This document shows, piece after piece, positions 25,701 through 40,700 of a stretch of DNA of 64,000 bases. Under the pieces are notes generated by a model. That model had not been told where the DNA came from. It worked only from the letters and a program-made list of their open reading frames with translations, and did not search any database. Position numbers and translations under genes: made by a program. The stretch spans positions 34,630,040 through 34,694,039 of the forward strand of contig NW_025336481.1 of assembly GCF_004798865.1 (NCBI RefSeq). Reading direction: 5' to 3'. Position 1 is the first letter of the stretch, and every line of letters begins with the position of its first letter. Origin of the DNA: Varanus komodoensis (Eukaryota > Chordata > Lepidosauria > Squamata > Varanidae).

Positions 25701-28700
25701 TTAAAAGTGGCTTTAGGGAGAAGCAGATGAAACAGTGAACTTGTTCTCTCTTGGTGGTTCTCTTTTTAATCATTTTATTCAGATGAGAATAGCACCAAGG
25801 ACACGTCATTGTTCTTCTCAAGGCAAACAACTAAAACCATTTTGCTTTCCTACTCCAGGTTTGCAAAATAGGAAGAGATATGCCAATCATAGGGGGCAAG
25901 CTGGCACAGTCTGTACAGTCCGAATATACATATTTTAACAAGCAGAGCCTGCAATAAAGGGTAGTAGTGTGGAGTGCTGCTGTTCAGGATTTTAGCCATG
26001 CTTTGTTCCAGGATACTTTATTCTTTCCACATCAGGTTCTTTCACTACCACCATCTTCCAGCAGTTGGAGGATGCTAAGCTTGACTGGGGTTTCCCCCTT
26101 TGGGGTGTTCCCCCTGCAAGGTGTTGGGGTTTGTTTTTTGGTTTTTTTTTTGGTACTTCTACAAGCCTTGGGATTTTTCTCAAGCCTATCTCACCACATT
26201 CTTGTTTATGAATGGTGCCATTTTGGCTATGTAGCATTTGGATAACTGAGCTCATCATTAGTATGTATGATTCTGTTTTAATGTAGCATGTTGGGAAAAT
26301 GCCAAGTGTCACAGAAAAGTCCTGAGATGTTTGTAGGGGACGGGATAGAAAAACTTTGAATAAATAGATAAATCAATCAATAAATAAAGTACCACAACTC
26401 TTTGCCTGCCTACCCAGTCATCTTTCAGTTTGTACATCATTAATCCAGAATGTCTGGTCATTTAAAATGAATTAGACTCAACCAGTAAACAGATTTTAAC
26501 CATGTGTCTCCCCTTTCCTTTTTTACAATGGTGTGTTAAACCTTGCCCCCACCCCACTTTTCACAGTTGGTAACAGCTTATGATCAGACTGTTAAAAAGG
26601 AAGCAATATTCTGTGCAAATGCTGCAGATAGCTAAGTCCCTGTTTACTCACTTGCTCTTCTGGAATACTGCAGCGTACATTTTCCAAATAGCTTGATGTA
26701 TTTTCCACATTAGTATATCTTAAAAGAATATGAGCAAAGTCTTCCTCACTGATGGTATTCATTCCATTAGAGTAGGAAAGAAATTCTATTTCAAGAACTT
26801 CAGTTTGGAGGTTATCCATAAACCTAAGATATAACAGTATTGATATGACAGTTTCAGATGTCCAATTGTGTAGGAGAAAACTAGTATCTCAACTCTGGTA
26901 CACTTCCAGCATTGTACTTCCTTGAAATCTTCTCCTAGCACAGGGATGAGTAACCTTATTAGATTCAAGGGCTGGACTGCCTCCTAAGGCAGGAGAGTGG
27001 GGCTTTTCCCCGAAGTCCATTCTCAAATCAGCCCACTGTTCATGCTGAGAGGGGATAAAATAAGCTTGTCTGCTTCCATTAGCATGAAGGAGATAGCAAC
27101 CAGCTTCTCTCTCCTCACTCTTGTCACCCCTGGAGGATGAGAGCCAGATGAAAAAGTTGTACACCCAACTGTCATGTGGAACAGCCTCCAGGCACTGTCT
27201 GAGTGTGCAGCCAGCTTCACTCCTCACCTTCCTGGTCAGGAATGTGAACTAAGAGAAGGGGAGGTCAATCAAAGTCAGCTCCTGCTTCTTACGGAGATGT
27301 GTGAGTCCTGAGAATGTCTCAGGCTAGACTCTGCTCCTATTCCCTTCCCTGCTGTGATCAGAGAAATGGGAGAAAAGCTGGCTTGGAATGCAGCAAGCTC
27401 CATTTTGTTCCTTCCTTACCTTTTCCACTTGGGAAAAGTGATAGAAGAGCAAAGCAAGGAGCCACTTGAGCTCACTTTGCTCCATCTTCATATTTCCTGA
27501 TCAGATGAGCAAAGTGGACTGAGTGGAGGCCTTGAGAAATGTTCCTCCAGACTGCAGCACAGTTACTTCTGCCCCCTCTGTCTTCTTGGAGTGGGCAGAG
27601 ATACAGGGAAAGGCAATCAGCTGGGGCCTCACACTGGATGGGGATGCATGACAGGCCAGATTCTGCCCACAGGCTAAAAGTTCCCTATTCCTGTGCTGGA
27701 GTATTAATTCAGTACTAATTTAATAGCAGGTGTTATTAGTGGCAATTTAACTGTGATATTTATTCAAACATTTCAATACCTCCTTAAGGGGTCTTACATC
27801 TGGATCTACATATAGAATCTGAAACGCACTCAGTTCTATTTACCAGCAAACTGTGTGCTTGAAGTCAAATTCCCTAAATATAAAATATCAAGTTGCATAT
27901 ATTTCAAATTCATTCCATTCCTCCCAGAATGTTTAGTAGAAGAATCCATCATTAGGACTACAATAAGATTTGCATTCATTGCATGGAAACTTCCCATTTA
28001 ATGGCATATTACAATTTGGGCCCTTTGTTCTTTGACATAAATTGTGTTTTTGTTTTAGAAAACAGTTTCATTTTTCAAATCTACAAATCAGAAAAAGTAT
28101 CTATAAAGTAAAGATAGCTACACCTTTTGAACAGTATCCAATGTTGTGCTAGTACAAAACCGTATTGGCACAATGTCATTGCCAGGCAAAGGATATGAAT
28201 GGCAATTTGCACTGAATTTCACTGACAACCTGTACCACCAAAACTCAACAGCAAATTGCCACTTTCTCCTTTGGTCTAGCATAATGAATTTATGGTAGCA
28301 TAATGAATTTAGTGCTAACATTTGGGAACACTGGATAATGGCAATAGACAATATTATGTGCATGTATATGTATTATTTCTAATATGACATAAATCAAAGC
28401 ATATGCATTTACTGAAAGAATAAAAACAACCTTTACCTGTAAAAATCTTCAAAGTTAAGCTCAGCTTTTCCTTTCTTGCCAAAAAAGTGTACCAGCAAAG
28501 TAGTATCAGACAGCAAATTGGTGATATCATCTGCACGCTTAAAATATAATATAGTAATCCTTTAAACTTGTAATCGTTTTAATAATGCATCAACAAAATA
28601 TTTTAGCAATACATTATACTTAAAAATATAGTCTTAAGACTAAATGTATGTTAATACATATAAAATCTATTGTATTTGCAAACTCAGTAAGATATTAGTT

Positions 28701-31700
28701 GTACATATTCAGAATGTTTGCAAAACAGTTAGCAATTTATTAATCATACTTGCCTACATGATGCATATCAAATATTAATTGTCTCTAGATTTAGAAAGTT
28801 TTAAAAAGAGCTATGATGATCCGTGATGAGAAAACAAGACAAAGACTATAGGATCAGATGAAATGAATTAGAAAAATGGAAAAAACTAATGAAAATAAGT
28901 ATGTTTATTATTATGGCAGAAAGTCAAAATGTCATTGCAACTGTATTTGCTGAAGGAAATAATTTGCTGGGGAGAATAAAATTATGGCACCTCAACTGTT
29001 CATGACATTTTGGTTTTTGATATGTGTGTTATAGCTCTGCAAATATCTGTCCATGTAAAAATGACAGATTCCACCTTTTATGAGGAAAAAAGTCAAGTAT
29101 GGACAGAGAAAGGTTGGAACTCTAAGAGACTGCTCTATAGGTAAGTCTATAAATGTACAGATTGAGATATTTTCACCTTTACAGCTTTTAAAGAATATCT
29201 GATCAAACTGGTTGACTTTCAGTTTCACATACCACACAACCCAGATCTAGATACTTGCTGCAAAACACTATATTGGTTTCAGAGATAGTATCATGGCTTA
29301 TTTATATTTTTATACAGAATCAACTGCTATTGCAATTTTCCATTTCCAATTTATTCTTCTTACTTTGTTATAAAACTGTTATTCTCCTGAAAATGCAGTC
29401 TTGACCTATAAAGCACAACTTAAATAATCAGGACAAGAAAAACCTTGAAGGAGGCTGCACTTGATGCTGACAAATAAAACTGACAAATTAACATTACAGC
29501 AGCAGCTTCCAAAATCATTGAGTGTAGTTGGACACATTCCTGAAGTGGTGTGAAATCAATTTACAAGGCAGATGTCTGGTGCATGGTAAGACTTCTGTTC
29601 TTTAGGTCATCACAGAAGACTACCACAATTTCTTTGATCTTAAAGTTTTGTGAATCATTGGGAAACATTTCAAGCTAAATTAATTTCATTCCTCAAAAAT
29701 ACAAATACCCACCACAATTCTCCCATACTAGCAATCAATACTAATTTGTCCTAGAAACATTGTTTAGATGGCTCTGTTAGGAAGATGTTCTAGTAAAACA
29801 TTTCGGGACATAAATTAGAAGAATAGAGAATAGTTTGCAAAAATAAACATTTCTAGCTTGTCTACTTCAAAGCTACCCAGTAAATAATATTATTTAACAT
29901 TAATGTACAGTATTATGAACCAAGCCTGAGACACCCTTCAAGGCAAGAGAAGCACTCTTATTAGTCCAATTAGTTTTGGATGTCTGCAAATAATTAGCTA
30001 TTGATATTATACTGCTATGGGGTTCAGTGAGGGAGAATCCACTGTGAAGCTATGACCACTTTCTACATTCAGCCAGATTTGTGAACAGTAGCTTTTCCCT
30101 ATTTCTTTTTCTCTCCTATTCCTCCTTTTTAAATTTATCTCTTGCCATAGCTTCCAACTTTTAATGTTTGGCAAACATTAAAATTAAGAATTTAAAGCTG
30201 CAGCAACACAAAGTAATTCACAAGTAACAAAATATTATGCTGTATTTTCATTAAATTGGAATTTCATGATAACCTCCCTCTCTCATTTGTGAGACTTCTA
30301 AATTACACCATGCAAAAGTTAGCAAGAATTCAGACATACTTGTTTATTTACAGGTGAAAAAAAAAAAAGAATTAGAATGTACACAGCTCAGCTCAAGTGA
30401 CATAACCAGCTTTGGTAAAATGACAAAAATGTTAATCTTTGTTAATACAGGCAAGAAAACATTCTGGCTATACTCTGGATGTGGTGAAAGGCAATAATAA
30501 GCGCCATGCCACTCTCACCACGTTTGTACTGCCTTGGTCCCAAGTAACGTTCAAATGGTGTGAACAGCTTTTCTCTAGTTGCAGCAGCACTGACTGCTCT
30601 TGCCTGTACTTGTCATCTCTTCACAAGGCTATGAGGCAGAAGCACTGGGTCTGGTTCTATGATGTGCTGCAGCTGTGGTCCACTTTAGTAATATTCAGCT
30701 GGAAGAGTTTCATTAAATACTTAGCAATAAGAAACCCTACATATATTTCTAAGTGTGTGGCCCTTATGTTATCATTTCTCCATCACTAATGTAACATAGA
30801 TATTGGTTTTATTTAACCACTATTTTTTTAAAAAAAGATTGACTCCTTATACCAAAGTCACTTTAATGCTTATCTGAAGAACTCATTATCAGTCTATATG
30901 AGAAATATCTTCTGTTTCCTTCCTTTGCTTGTTGCTCTGGGAAAATAACCCAATTAAGACAGATTAATGACAATTTACCTATTTTGTATGGTTCTCTTGT
31001 TTTCTCCCTGCAACTTGAATATTTAAAACCTGTACTGCTAGTTCCATTCTTTCTCCCTCACTCCAGAAGAAGGTAGAGAAATGAGGATTTTTAAAAATAT
31101 GAGTGAGAATATGCATGAATTGGGCACATTCATATGATTTTAAGAAGTTATGTCATGGCAAGCTGGCCTGGAAACTGAGTACATGGTGAAGCAATTATAC
31201 AACCTCTTTTCTACAGAATTTATGTTCAGCATTTACAGTCATGGACCTGCCTGCACACAAAAATAATTGCAGGTGCAATTCTATGGCCACACAACACAGT
31301 CTAGAGGTCATAGCTCAGGTCAGGGTCCCACCTCAGAAATTTGTTTCAAGGCTGGATATAGAATTCCAGCCACAGAGTCTTTCTGCCCATGTGGCCAACA
31401 TAGTTCTTGTACACCAGCTGTGATTCTTCAATCCCAAGTATGACTTTGGAGATGGGTGCAGGGTGGGTGGGGAAGGGTGTGTGACAGACTGAGGATCTGC
31501 TGGGATGCAAGGAAGCCTAGTGTGCCTCAGCTGCTCCTTATGGTGGCAGGGGCAAAACACATAGGCAGCTGAAATCAGTTTTTCTGTAGGAAGGGAGAAG
31601 CACAGAGACAATCCTCAACTGGATGCTCATAATCCTTTGAGTTTGCACAGCAACAGAATGCCACATCAGATGCTGCTCAGTGTGAATCAATCATTGCAGT

Positions 31701-34700
31701 GAGTGAAAAAAAAAAGTAGGGCAGTCAATAGTTGGCCTCTAAAAGAGAGTATGTGGAGTAATTTACCTATGAAGTGGTAGATATAAATAAGGCCACTAAA
31801 GACTTTTTATCTGGATAGTTGCTATTTTACAACGTCCTGTGCATAAAACTAAATAAAATGCTTTAGTCCCAATTTGCCAGATAAAATATTTTCTTTGGTT
31901 CTCATAATCTTGGGATTTTGTTTATTAATACATTTTGTTCATAAAATATATTCATTCCTTTTGTTAAGAAACAAAGAAGTCTAAATGTCTGCTGTTTCTT
32001 AATGTGTTTCTCCATAAATATAAATATAAGAATTACCTTTTTTCTAGCTGGGAGGTCTGCAGATCACCCATTAGGGCTTCCATCCATTAGCAAGTAGGAC
32101 ACAGAGCTAAGGTCAAATACATTTTCAACCTGCCAGACAAGGTATGTACAAGAGGGCATTTTGGTAGGTATAACCCTGCTGCAGCGGAAGAAATGCTCTG
32201 TCCAAATTCCCTCTTTCACATGTCTGTTAAAGTTAGATGTTTCCTGATAAGCCTAGCTATGAACTCTTCCTATATAACTCGTGCAGTAGTAGATGAGGTA
32301 TCATTTTAACCACACAGACTTTTTAAAAAATTAGGTATTTCATTAAATGGAACCCCTGATTCTATTTTTTTGGCCCTTCAAATATATGATAATTCTAGAC
32401 ATGTGGAAAGGCTAGTTATATCTATGATGAAGTACTTAAAACAAATATGATACTCAATATTTTCAGGATGTGAAACACAAGACTATTTTTCCACACATCT
32501 GGCAGCTTAAAGTGATGGTATTTAAAGATTTATGGCAAATACTTAACAAATCCTGGTAACAAACAAGCAATAGCCAAAAGAAATCCAAAAGCAAGAAAAA
32601 AATCAATGTTAAAAGATATAATATTCATAATGGACAAAAACAATACAATGTAACATGTAACACGTACATGAAATACAGTTTATGGACCACATAGAGGTTT
32701 TATTATACCTCTGCAAGGTCTGAAAAGAGTGCCTGGCTCGTGCTACGTCTCAGAGTATCCCAATAGCTTCTTGGAACAAGGTCCTCTCCTTCTGTTTTTA
32801 GCACCTGTAAGATTTTTAAAATTCATAGGTGTTGGGGGAAGGAAAATTAAATTAAAGGATGTCCAAAAGCACCTTACACACTTTCACATCTTTGTGAAAA
32901 AAGGAGAAAGCTTTATGAGACTTCATTTTTCTTTCTTCCTGCACAAAGAAAAATATTTTATAACACAGTGCCAAGAACACATTCCCATTTTTAAAGAAAT
33001 TCCTCCAAGTAGCACTTCTTTATTTATGATGATGTGATCTTATAAGAAATGTATTTCAGCATGCTTTTAAATATAATTTTGCACATCAGATTACAAAATT
33101 TGGTTTTGAATTCAATACTGAAATAACAGCAAGTATGAAAGTGCACTTGTACATATTTGAAGGAGGTTGGTTCTTAAGAGAGACTGATATTTTCCTACAG
33201 AATGCTTAGGAAAAGGTATGCATTTTAGAAAAAAAATAATGTGGATGCATTTCAGAAAAAGTTTCACTTAAATTGCACTGAAATAAATTAGACTCTAGTT
33301 ATACTAAAAAGTTTCATTTATTTCTGTGCAACTTGTAATTAATTTTCACAAAACTGGACTAGTTAATTTTGCTAGATAAAAGCACTATGGAAATTTAAGA
33401 ACTTTTTCTATTTTTTTTTAATATGAGAGAATTAAACTTATGCTTAACTCTCTAATTAAATCAGCAGAATTTAGTGAGTGTTTAACTTTGGTTGGATTAT
33501 GCTGAGAGTTTTGAACAGAAGCCAGCATATTTTCTCAAAAATAGATTAAAAGAATTTATATATATTACTTGCTAATGTAGACATTTTTCTTCAGGCAAAA
33601 AAGCTTTCTTTAATTATATGCTAAGAAATTATGTTCTTATTTTAGGTTTTCTGTAGCGACATGTTAGATGACACACAGTGAAGCTTACAATGTATACTGT
33701 GTCACCCTTATGAAAATTACAACTATTCTATAAACTGATTCCTAAATACATTCAGGAACAGCACAATCAATTTCAACAGAAACAACATGTGATTATGCTT
33801 AGTAATAACTAGACTCCAAACATGAAACTATATGGTGCAATTTCAGACTCTGTTATATACAAAAGAAAGGTAGGCTTGGAGAAACTAAAGGGCTGTAGCA
33901 CAGATCACTGTGATTAAAAAGAATGGTTGAGCGGGGATAGAAAAAAGGAGACAATAATCTTGACATAAACATCTAGAAGCATGCCAGGCATCTGTAAGTT
34001 TGATATGTTCATGGATGCTTTCCAGTGACAGCTTCGTTGAGGGGAGATTTATGAGAGTTATCAAAGCTGTCAACCCCAATCTTCTTTAAATTGTAAAAAA
34101 GGGGAGCTATCTCTTCATACAAGCTAAATGTTGTTTGTCATTATGGAGATCCATATGAAATATTTCTCGCTATATTTGGGTGAAGACATCAACATCAGTC
34201 TACCACTGTGAACATTTCTTTCTTTTCAAGGAATGGGGTGTTGCTTAGTGACAGAGTACATACTTTGTACACAGAAGATTACAGGCAGCACTAGAAAATA
34301 ATACTGTCTGAAACCCTTAAGAGTTATATTTAATTCCCCATATCTGCCATCATTTGTATGGACTGCAATTCATATCTCATTAGAATTTCACTAGTGGGAA
34401 TGGATGTAGCTTACACTCATACATACAGCCCATTTAAATCTTACATTGTCAAGATATGGTTAGCGTACCTTAGAGATGTGAGAAACGTATATTACAGCTA
34501 GGGATGTGCAGTAATTCACAATGCATGGAAGGATCAGGACAGAGGGAAGAAGATAGTCCATTTAACACTTTGTTGTTATATACCCTGCTTACAGGCTTAT
34601 TCTGGGTGGAGGCTTCTGGGAGCTATCTCCAAAAGGCATCTTTTCATGCTTCCCAGGACAGAAGACACTTGCTAATGAACTCTCATACAGTTCTTGGGTT

Positions 34701-37700
34701 ATTCCTAGTGACTGAGGAAGATGTGAGATGTTTCTACACAGCCATCTTCTCTCCTATTTCACATACTGCAGAATAGGTGACAGAAGCAGCATTCTTAGGG
34801 GAAGAGGAATAAGAGTTAGGGTGAGCGCTTAAGGGTGGAGAATCTTGTGTTTCCAGCAGTGACCGTCCCTAGACGGTCTGTCTACCTTGCCATGTTCCAC
34901 CAGCTGGGACTAGGTTTTAGTTGTTATTAAAGCTAGATTTGAGGGAAGGTACAAGTGTGAAGTAAGACTTCATAAATTGCATGATAACCCATCCTTTAAC
35001 TGATTGTTGTTTTGCATGACCTAACTTCTTGTCAAATTCTAGCAACCAAGAAAAGAGTTTTGAAGTCTATAATCAACATGTTAAGTGAAACAAAAATAAT
35101 CTATTTACTTGTTGCATTCATTTTCCTATTTTGAATTATGCATGCAATCTTGATCCGCTAGAATAATTGGGGGTACTATTTCCGTAAGTGTCAGTGGCAT
35201 GAATATACATATTTTTATATCTAAAATACTACAAATAAGAACTTTCATAAGAAATAAATATTAAATATTTTGCTTAAAACGTGGCCATACATAATAGGTC
35301 TGTTGTATATAGTTCAGTAGTTGTGATGGTTTCTCCCAATCAATTCACTCGTTCACAAAAAGTCTCTTTAGAAGAGTCAAAGACAGTGTACTTGTACAAG
35401 CAGCATAGTAGCTTTCAATTTCAACTCAGGGGAAAAAACATGTTTTCTAGACCAACATTTGATTCTAAAAGAATGATTTGGTTTTTTGATCTCTTAGGAA
35501 GATAACTCCAGGTTAATGGAATGTGTCTCTAAGGAGCATTCACAACATGTGTCTTTCCTAATTGTGAGCACTCAATGCTACAATCCTAATCATGGGCTTT
35601 TAGGCAAAAGTATTATGTGAATGGTGAAACAAAGAGACTAACAGTGAGTGCTTTTGTCTACACCATTCCCAGAATGTATTAGCATAAAATCCTAGCACAG
35701 GAATAATCCTGAGAGAGAAAAATTTTACACTGAAAAGAATAACTTTTTCATGATAGTCAATTTTATCTGCTCAATTCACTACTAAATGTTAGCATTTTTC
35801 AATTATACATGCATCATCTGTACCCAATTATATATTACATTACAGTAATTAGTGGTGATACACTTCAGCAAGTCATATGATACATGCAAGGCATGCTAAC
35901 TGCATGCACCAGGCAGTTTTAATACACAATATGGAAAGGGTAGAGTTCTTTTGTTCTATTTGTAGAGCAATCATGTCTGTCATATATGCTAAATGGTTCT
36001 GTATTAGTTTGCACTGTCTGAGAAATGGAATTGATACTAGAAAGGGCTGATGATGAAAAAATAATTCATTTATGAAGAAATCGTCTTTCTTGTCTCCCTC
36101 ATCTTTTAACTCCTGATCCAATTGTTCTGGGCTAGAGAAGTCAGGCTCCATACTAAAGCCTGCTCTAGTTTTCCCATTCTGTCAATTGCCAATTACAGGA
36201 CCTGGCTGTCCCCTCTTGAAGTCAACTTGAAAGTCCTACCAGGCCTTTTCTCTCCTCAAGCCTCTGTGTCCAAGACTATTCCAACATGGCTTATGCTTTG
36301 CCCACTGTTGAATCTAATATCTTAGTCCTAAAATCGTATCAGTCTATGAACCCTCCCTAAATGGTATGGCTAGCTGAATCACAATGTTGATGTCTATAAT
36401 CTAATAATAAGTATTAAGACATGTATTTAATTATTAGAAAAGAAAGTGATGTGGTCTTTCTATCTGGAATCTTAAAATTAAGAACACTTTGAGACAGTGA
36501 CTGGGTTCAGACATGATAACTCACACTCAGGGGTTAAGGATGGGCTGAATGAGGGTTACTGAAATTTGCATTATCATGTTGTCTGAACCAAGCTGCAGTA
36601 GGAAGCCATGGCTTCTTAACCACAAGCAACCTATAAAAAGAAACTACAGGTGTGAAAGACCTTTTCACCATGGTTTATTATCCTGTATGTGCTCAAAAAA
36701 CATGGTTGTGTTTCAATAACAACCAAAAGTTCAGTGGCAACTCACACTCAAACCTGAGTGTGGGTTATTGTGCTTTCTGAGCCCAGTTCCTGACTCTTTG
36801 TGCTCCCACAAAAAAACTAATTGTTCTAAAAATAAAATAAATATAAAATAAAATAACCAAAGATCCTCCACACCCCTCCAAAAGCTCTAAATTAGTTTAA
36901 GAACTACTAGCTATTGCACCTGCCATCAGGTCCCTTCAATAGTCCTTTCACCCATACTCCTGTCAGATCAACTGTGGAGTAAAACTGAAGTGCTACCTGA
37001 GGAAAGTACCAGGCAAAAATCACAGAAGCTGCAGCCTCTCCTGCTGCCTCAGGACTTAATAGATAATATTACTGAATATTTATTTTCTATACATCAAAAG
37101 TTCATACTTTAAAAACATTTATAACTGAGTACATACAGCATTAGTAGGACTGTGGTATCCATAAAGCTGGAGACGCTGACACATAACAGTAAGAATGAAG
37201 TGTAGAATTTCATTTCAAAATGAAGCCAAGGTAAAAAGAGAAAGAAGACAACAATAGGTCAATATATACAGGCCTCCATTTTACATGTTATGAAAGACCG
37301 TTTCCAATTAAATAGAGTTACTTAGTTTTTAATAAAGGCTTAGCATTATTTTATGATTCAAAGGGTCTTCATTTCTAAAGGACAGTCAAATCATATCACC
37401 ATCTCTAGAAAACAAAACTATGCAAGACCAGGAACAGTGTGGAATTTTATTCCCACTGAAACTCACATGGGAACCAGTCTTTCAATAAAGCAAAAGCATT
37501 TCTGTAGCAGGTCCAGTGCATGTTACTTCAGGCCAGTTCTGGATTTGCTCTGGCAAATATAAGTAGGCTGCTTTTAGCTTTTCTAGATGGTATGTGAGGG
37601 TTTAATACAGACGCCAGACCATAACAGAACCCTCTCACATTTGAAATACTATGTTTCATCAAAGGAAATGTTTCTTGTCTCCCACTCACTGGCTCAGAAG

Positions 37701-40700
37701 TACTCTCTACATCCTACATTTGGAGAAGATTTGAATCAACATGTTTCAGACCCAATGGTGGATGTATTTTATTGCCTTTGCCTTGCTTGAACCAAGTGTA
37801 TGAAGCCATAACAGCTTTCATAATCCATTCCAAAGTTTTAGTGAAACAGAATAAAATTACTTTGCCTTAACTACTGGACTGGTTTGTAAATGGTTTTGCC
37901 CATCCTTAGAGATGACACTAGGGAGGTTTTTTAAAATGATGAGGAAAACCCTTTCCATTTATTGCCATTCACTTCTAGCAAAGTGGTTAACAGTTCTGAC
38001 TAAAGGTTTTTTCAATTATTTATTTTTAAAAATAGAATCATAAGTAGATAGAGTTATATCCCTATAATGCTAAAATTAAAATTCACTAAAACAAAACTTT
38101 TCTGGTCACCATCATGAACCACCATCCTAAAATGGCAAGAACTGGAAAGGATATGTACAGGAGTATAGTGCTCCAACACTTGTTTTAAGTGATATTTCAA
38201 GATTTATACACACAGCGACAGTTTTAGTACTACTTAAAATTCAATTGAAAAAGACAAGTGATAAAAATAACACTTATTGTTCTGAGTCACGTGCAATGGG
38301 CTTAGCTGCCCTGTAAATCATTATCCATACTAAAGCTGTATTCCTTAAGACAGAAGTGTGAGAAGATAAGAAAAGCCATGCTGGATCAGACCAAAAGTCC
38401 ATCTTGTCCTTATATACAGTGGCAAACCAGATGCCCACCGGTTTTCTCAAGCAGGATGGTTGCAAGACCTCCTTCTGCCCAAGCTCCTCAGCAACTGGTG
38501 AATACAGGCATGCCACCTCTGGAAAAGGAGGCACTGCATAGCCCACAAGGCTAGTAGCCACTGATAGCTCCCTCCCTCATGAATCTGTCCAATCCCTTCT
38601 TAAAGCCATCCAGATTGGCAGCCATCACCATTTCCCATGGCAACAAATTCCATAGTCTAACTGTACGCTGTGTAAAGAAGTACTTCCATGTATCTGTCCT
38701 AAACCTCCCATCAATCAGCTTCATGGTATACTGGCCTTGAATGTTATGGGAGAGAAAAATGGCTCCCTCTGCACGTTCTCCACACCATGCATTATTTTAA
38801 GCATAGCTATCATGTCTCCCATTACTTGCCTTTTTTCTGAGCTGAACAGTCCCAGTTGTTGTAACCACCTGTTTCAGCTCCCTGATCATTTTTGTTGCCC
38901 TTCTCTGTACTTTATCCAAGTCAGTAGTCACTGGTGTGGATGGAACACAGTGGATGTTCACACAAAAAATACAGAACATGCCCTAAAAGTGTGGACAGTT
39001 AACTGCAATTCCACTTCCTACTGCAGAAGAACAATGACTTATTAAAGAGCCATGTGCCTTGAAATGCCACAGATTTCTTTGACCAGGAATACCATGTTTT
39101 CCTGTCTAAAACTTCCCTTTCAGGTAACGCTTTGGAAAGCACAGCTCTATATTAATCAGAATACTTGAATACCTTCACCATGCCCTAAAAACTATGGGCA
39201 GAAATTGAAAACCTCCAAACTTTTCACTAATTTTTTTTTCATTGATAACTACCAGCATAGCACGTTTCTCTTCATCCCCTCTTCTTTCCTTCTTTTCATT
39301 TTTCTTTCTGAAGATATCTTGCAACTGCAAAAAAGTCATTTGTATCATCTATAGTTTTTTTCTGTGTATTACATTGTTTATGGACAAAGACCACAGTATA
39401 CAACAAATAGACACCATCTAACAAACTTGTAAGAAATGAAGTTTAGTTACAACCTCCAAATAACTTTTGTTGGATTGTACCCTTAATTTTACCACTTTAA
39501 ACACAACGGAGTTTATACATGTTTTCCACCTAAACTCTAGGTGAAAGCAAGTACATTGTTATAATATATGAAAAAAAGTTTCTTCCTCTAGGAAAGGCAG
39601 CTGTTTCTTCCTCTAAGAAGCCTCCCTCCCTCACACTCACCACAGAAACCAAACTGTAAAGACTGGACAATTCCACAATGGTTGTAGTCAGCTGTGTAAA
39701 CCTGCAGGGAATTAGATTAACTTGATCAATTTCTTCCAACATAACTTGACTGATGTACATCAGATCTCCAATAGCAGAGATATCTGAATGTACCACAGCC
39801 TTGATGAATGATAGTCTTGTTCACCCAGTAAATCCATTTCACGTTAGATTTCTATGAACAGATTTCAAGCTGCATAGCCACTTCAAACAGTCAAGAAAAA
39901 AAAACACCCCAAAACATAATGCAGTAGTCCTCCTGGAGATGAACTCTTCAGAATGGAGGATGAATCTCATGTTTGTTCTACTCATTAAAAAATTACACAT
40001 GTAGAAAGAAATTATTATGGGGAGAAGGATTCAAGCCTAGACTTGTCCTAACACATTAGCTTGCCAAGTGCAGGGAATTCTTGATATGGAAGTCTTCAAA
40101 CATGCAAGCCCCACACCAAACCTGTACTCTAAAGTAGCAGGGTCCCAAAAGACTGTATATATTCTTTCTGAAGGTTTGAAATTGCTCACATTTGAGTAAG
40201 ATAAAAAAGCAAGGGAATGGTAAGAAGAATCAAGGAATAGTAAGAAGAGGTTTGGTAACTGAAAAAGCAAAAAAGATCTTTAAAAACCCCCTTTCCATGC
40301 TTTGATTTCCCTTACACCAGATACGGGAAGGGAAGATCTTGTTGCACTCATCAATAAAGCTCATTTGATCTTCTGGAAATGAACCTTTTGTGTAGAAGTA
40401 GTGCTACAGGATACCAAAGAGTAGGGCAGTGAACATGAACTAATCTGAGAGCACTTTTCATAGGAACATTGTTTGAAACAAAATAATGGGATCGACTGTT
40501 GAAAGCTGAAAGAACAAAACAACATCTCTGTATCAAGGGAACAAAATCCTTCTGTTCTCTGACCTCAAACCTATGACATAAGCAAATAGGGTTTTTAAAA
40601 ATAAGTCTATAAAGTATTTGATGACTTAATTTGGATAATTTTGATGTCCTGTGTACAGGAAAAACTGGGTGTTATAAGCTCTTGTCACATTTCACATTCT

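Larger units (their letters stand above)
23270..26651 (-). other. MICU3 intron 11
   Basis: 3382 bp. Contains a degenerate dispersed unit at 23595-23680, a perfect 23-bp tandem duplication at 23731-23776 and a CT/T microsatellite at 25339-25369. No further gene seen. Confidence 0.55.
32805..37136 (-). other. MICU3 intron 8
   Basis: 4332 bp, the longest complete intron in the window. Contains a decayed tRNA-type SINE at 34228-34330, a TIR element at 36501-36786, and otherwise AT-rich DNA without recognisable genes. Confidence 0.55.

Noticed and set aside
30439-30789. 116-codon plus-strand frame in MICU3 intron 9
   Set aside because: No family likeness, and it lies antisense inside an intron; chance frames of this length are expected in 64 kb.
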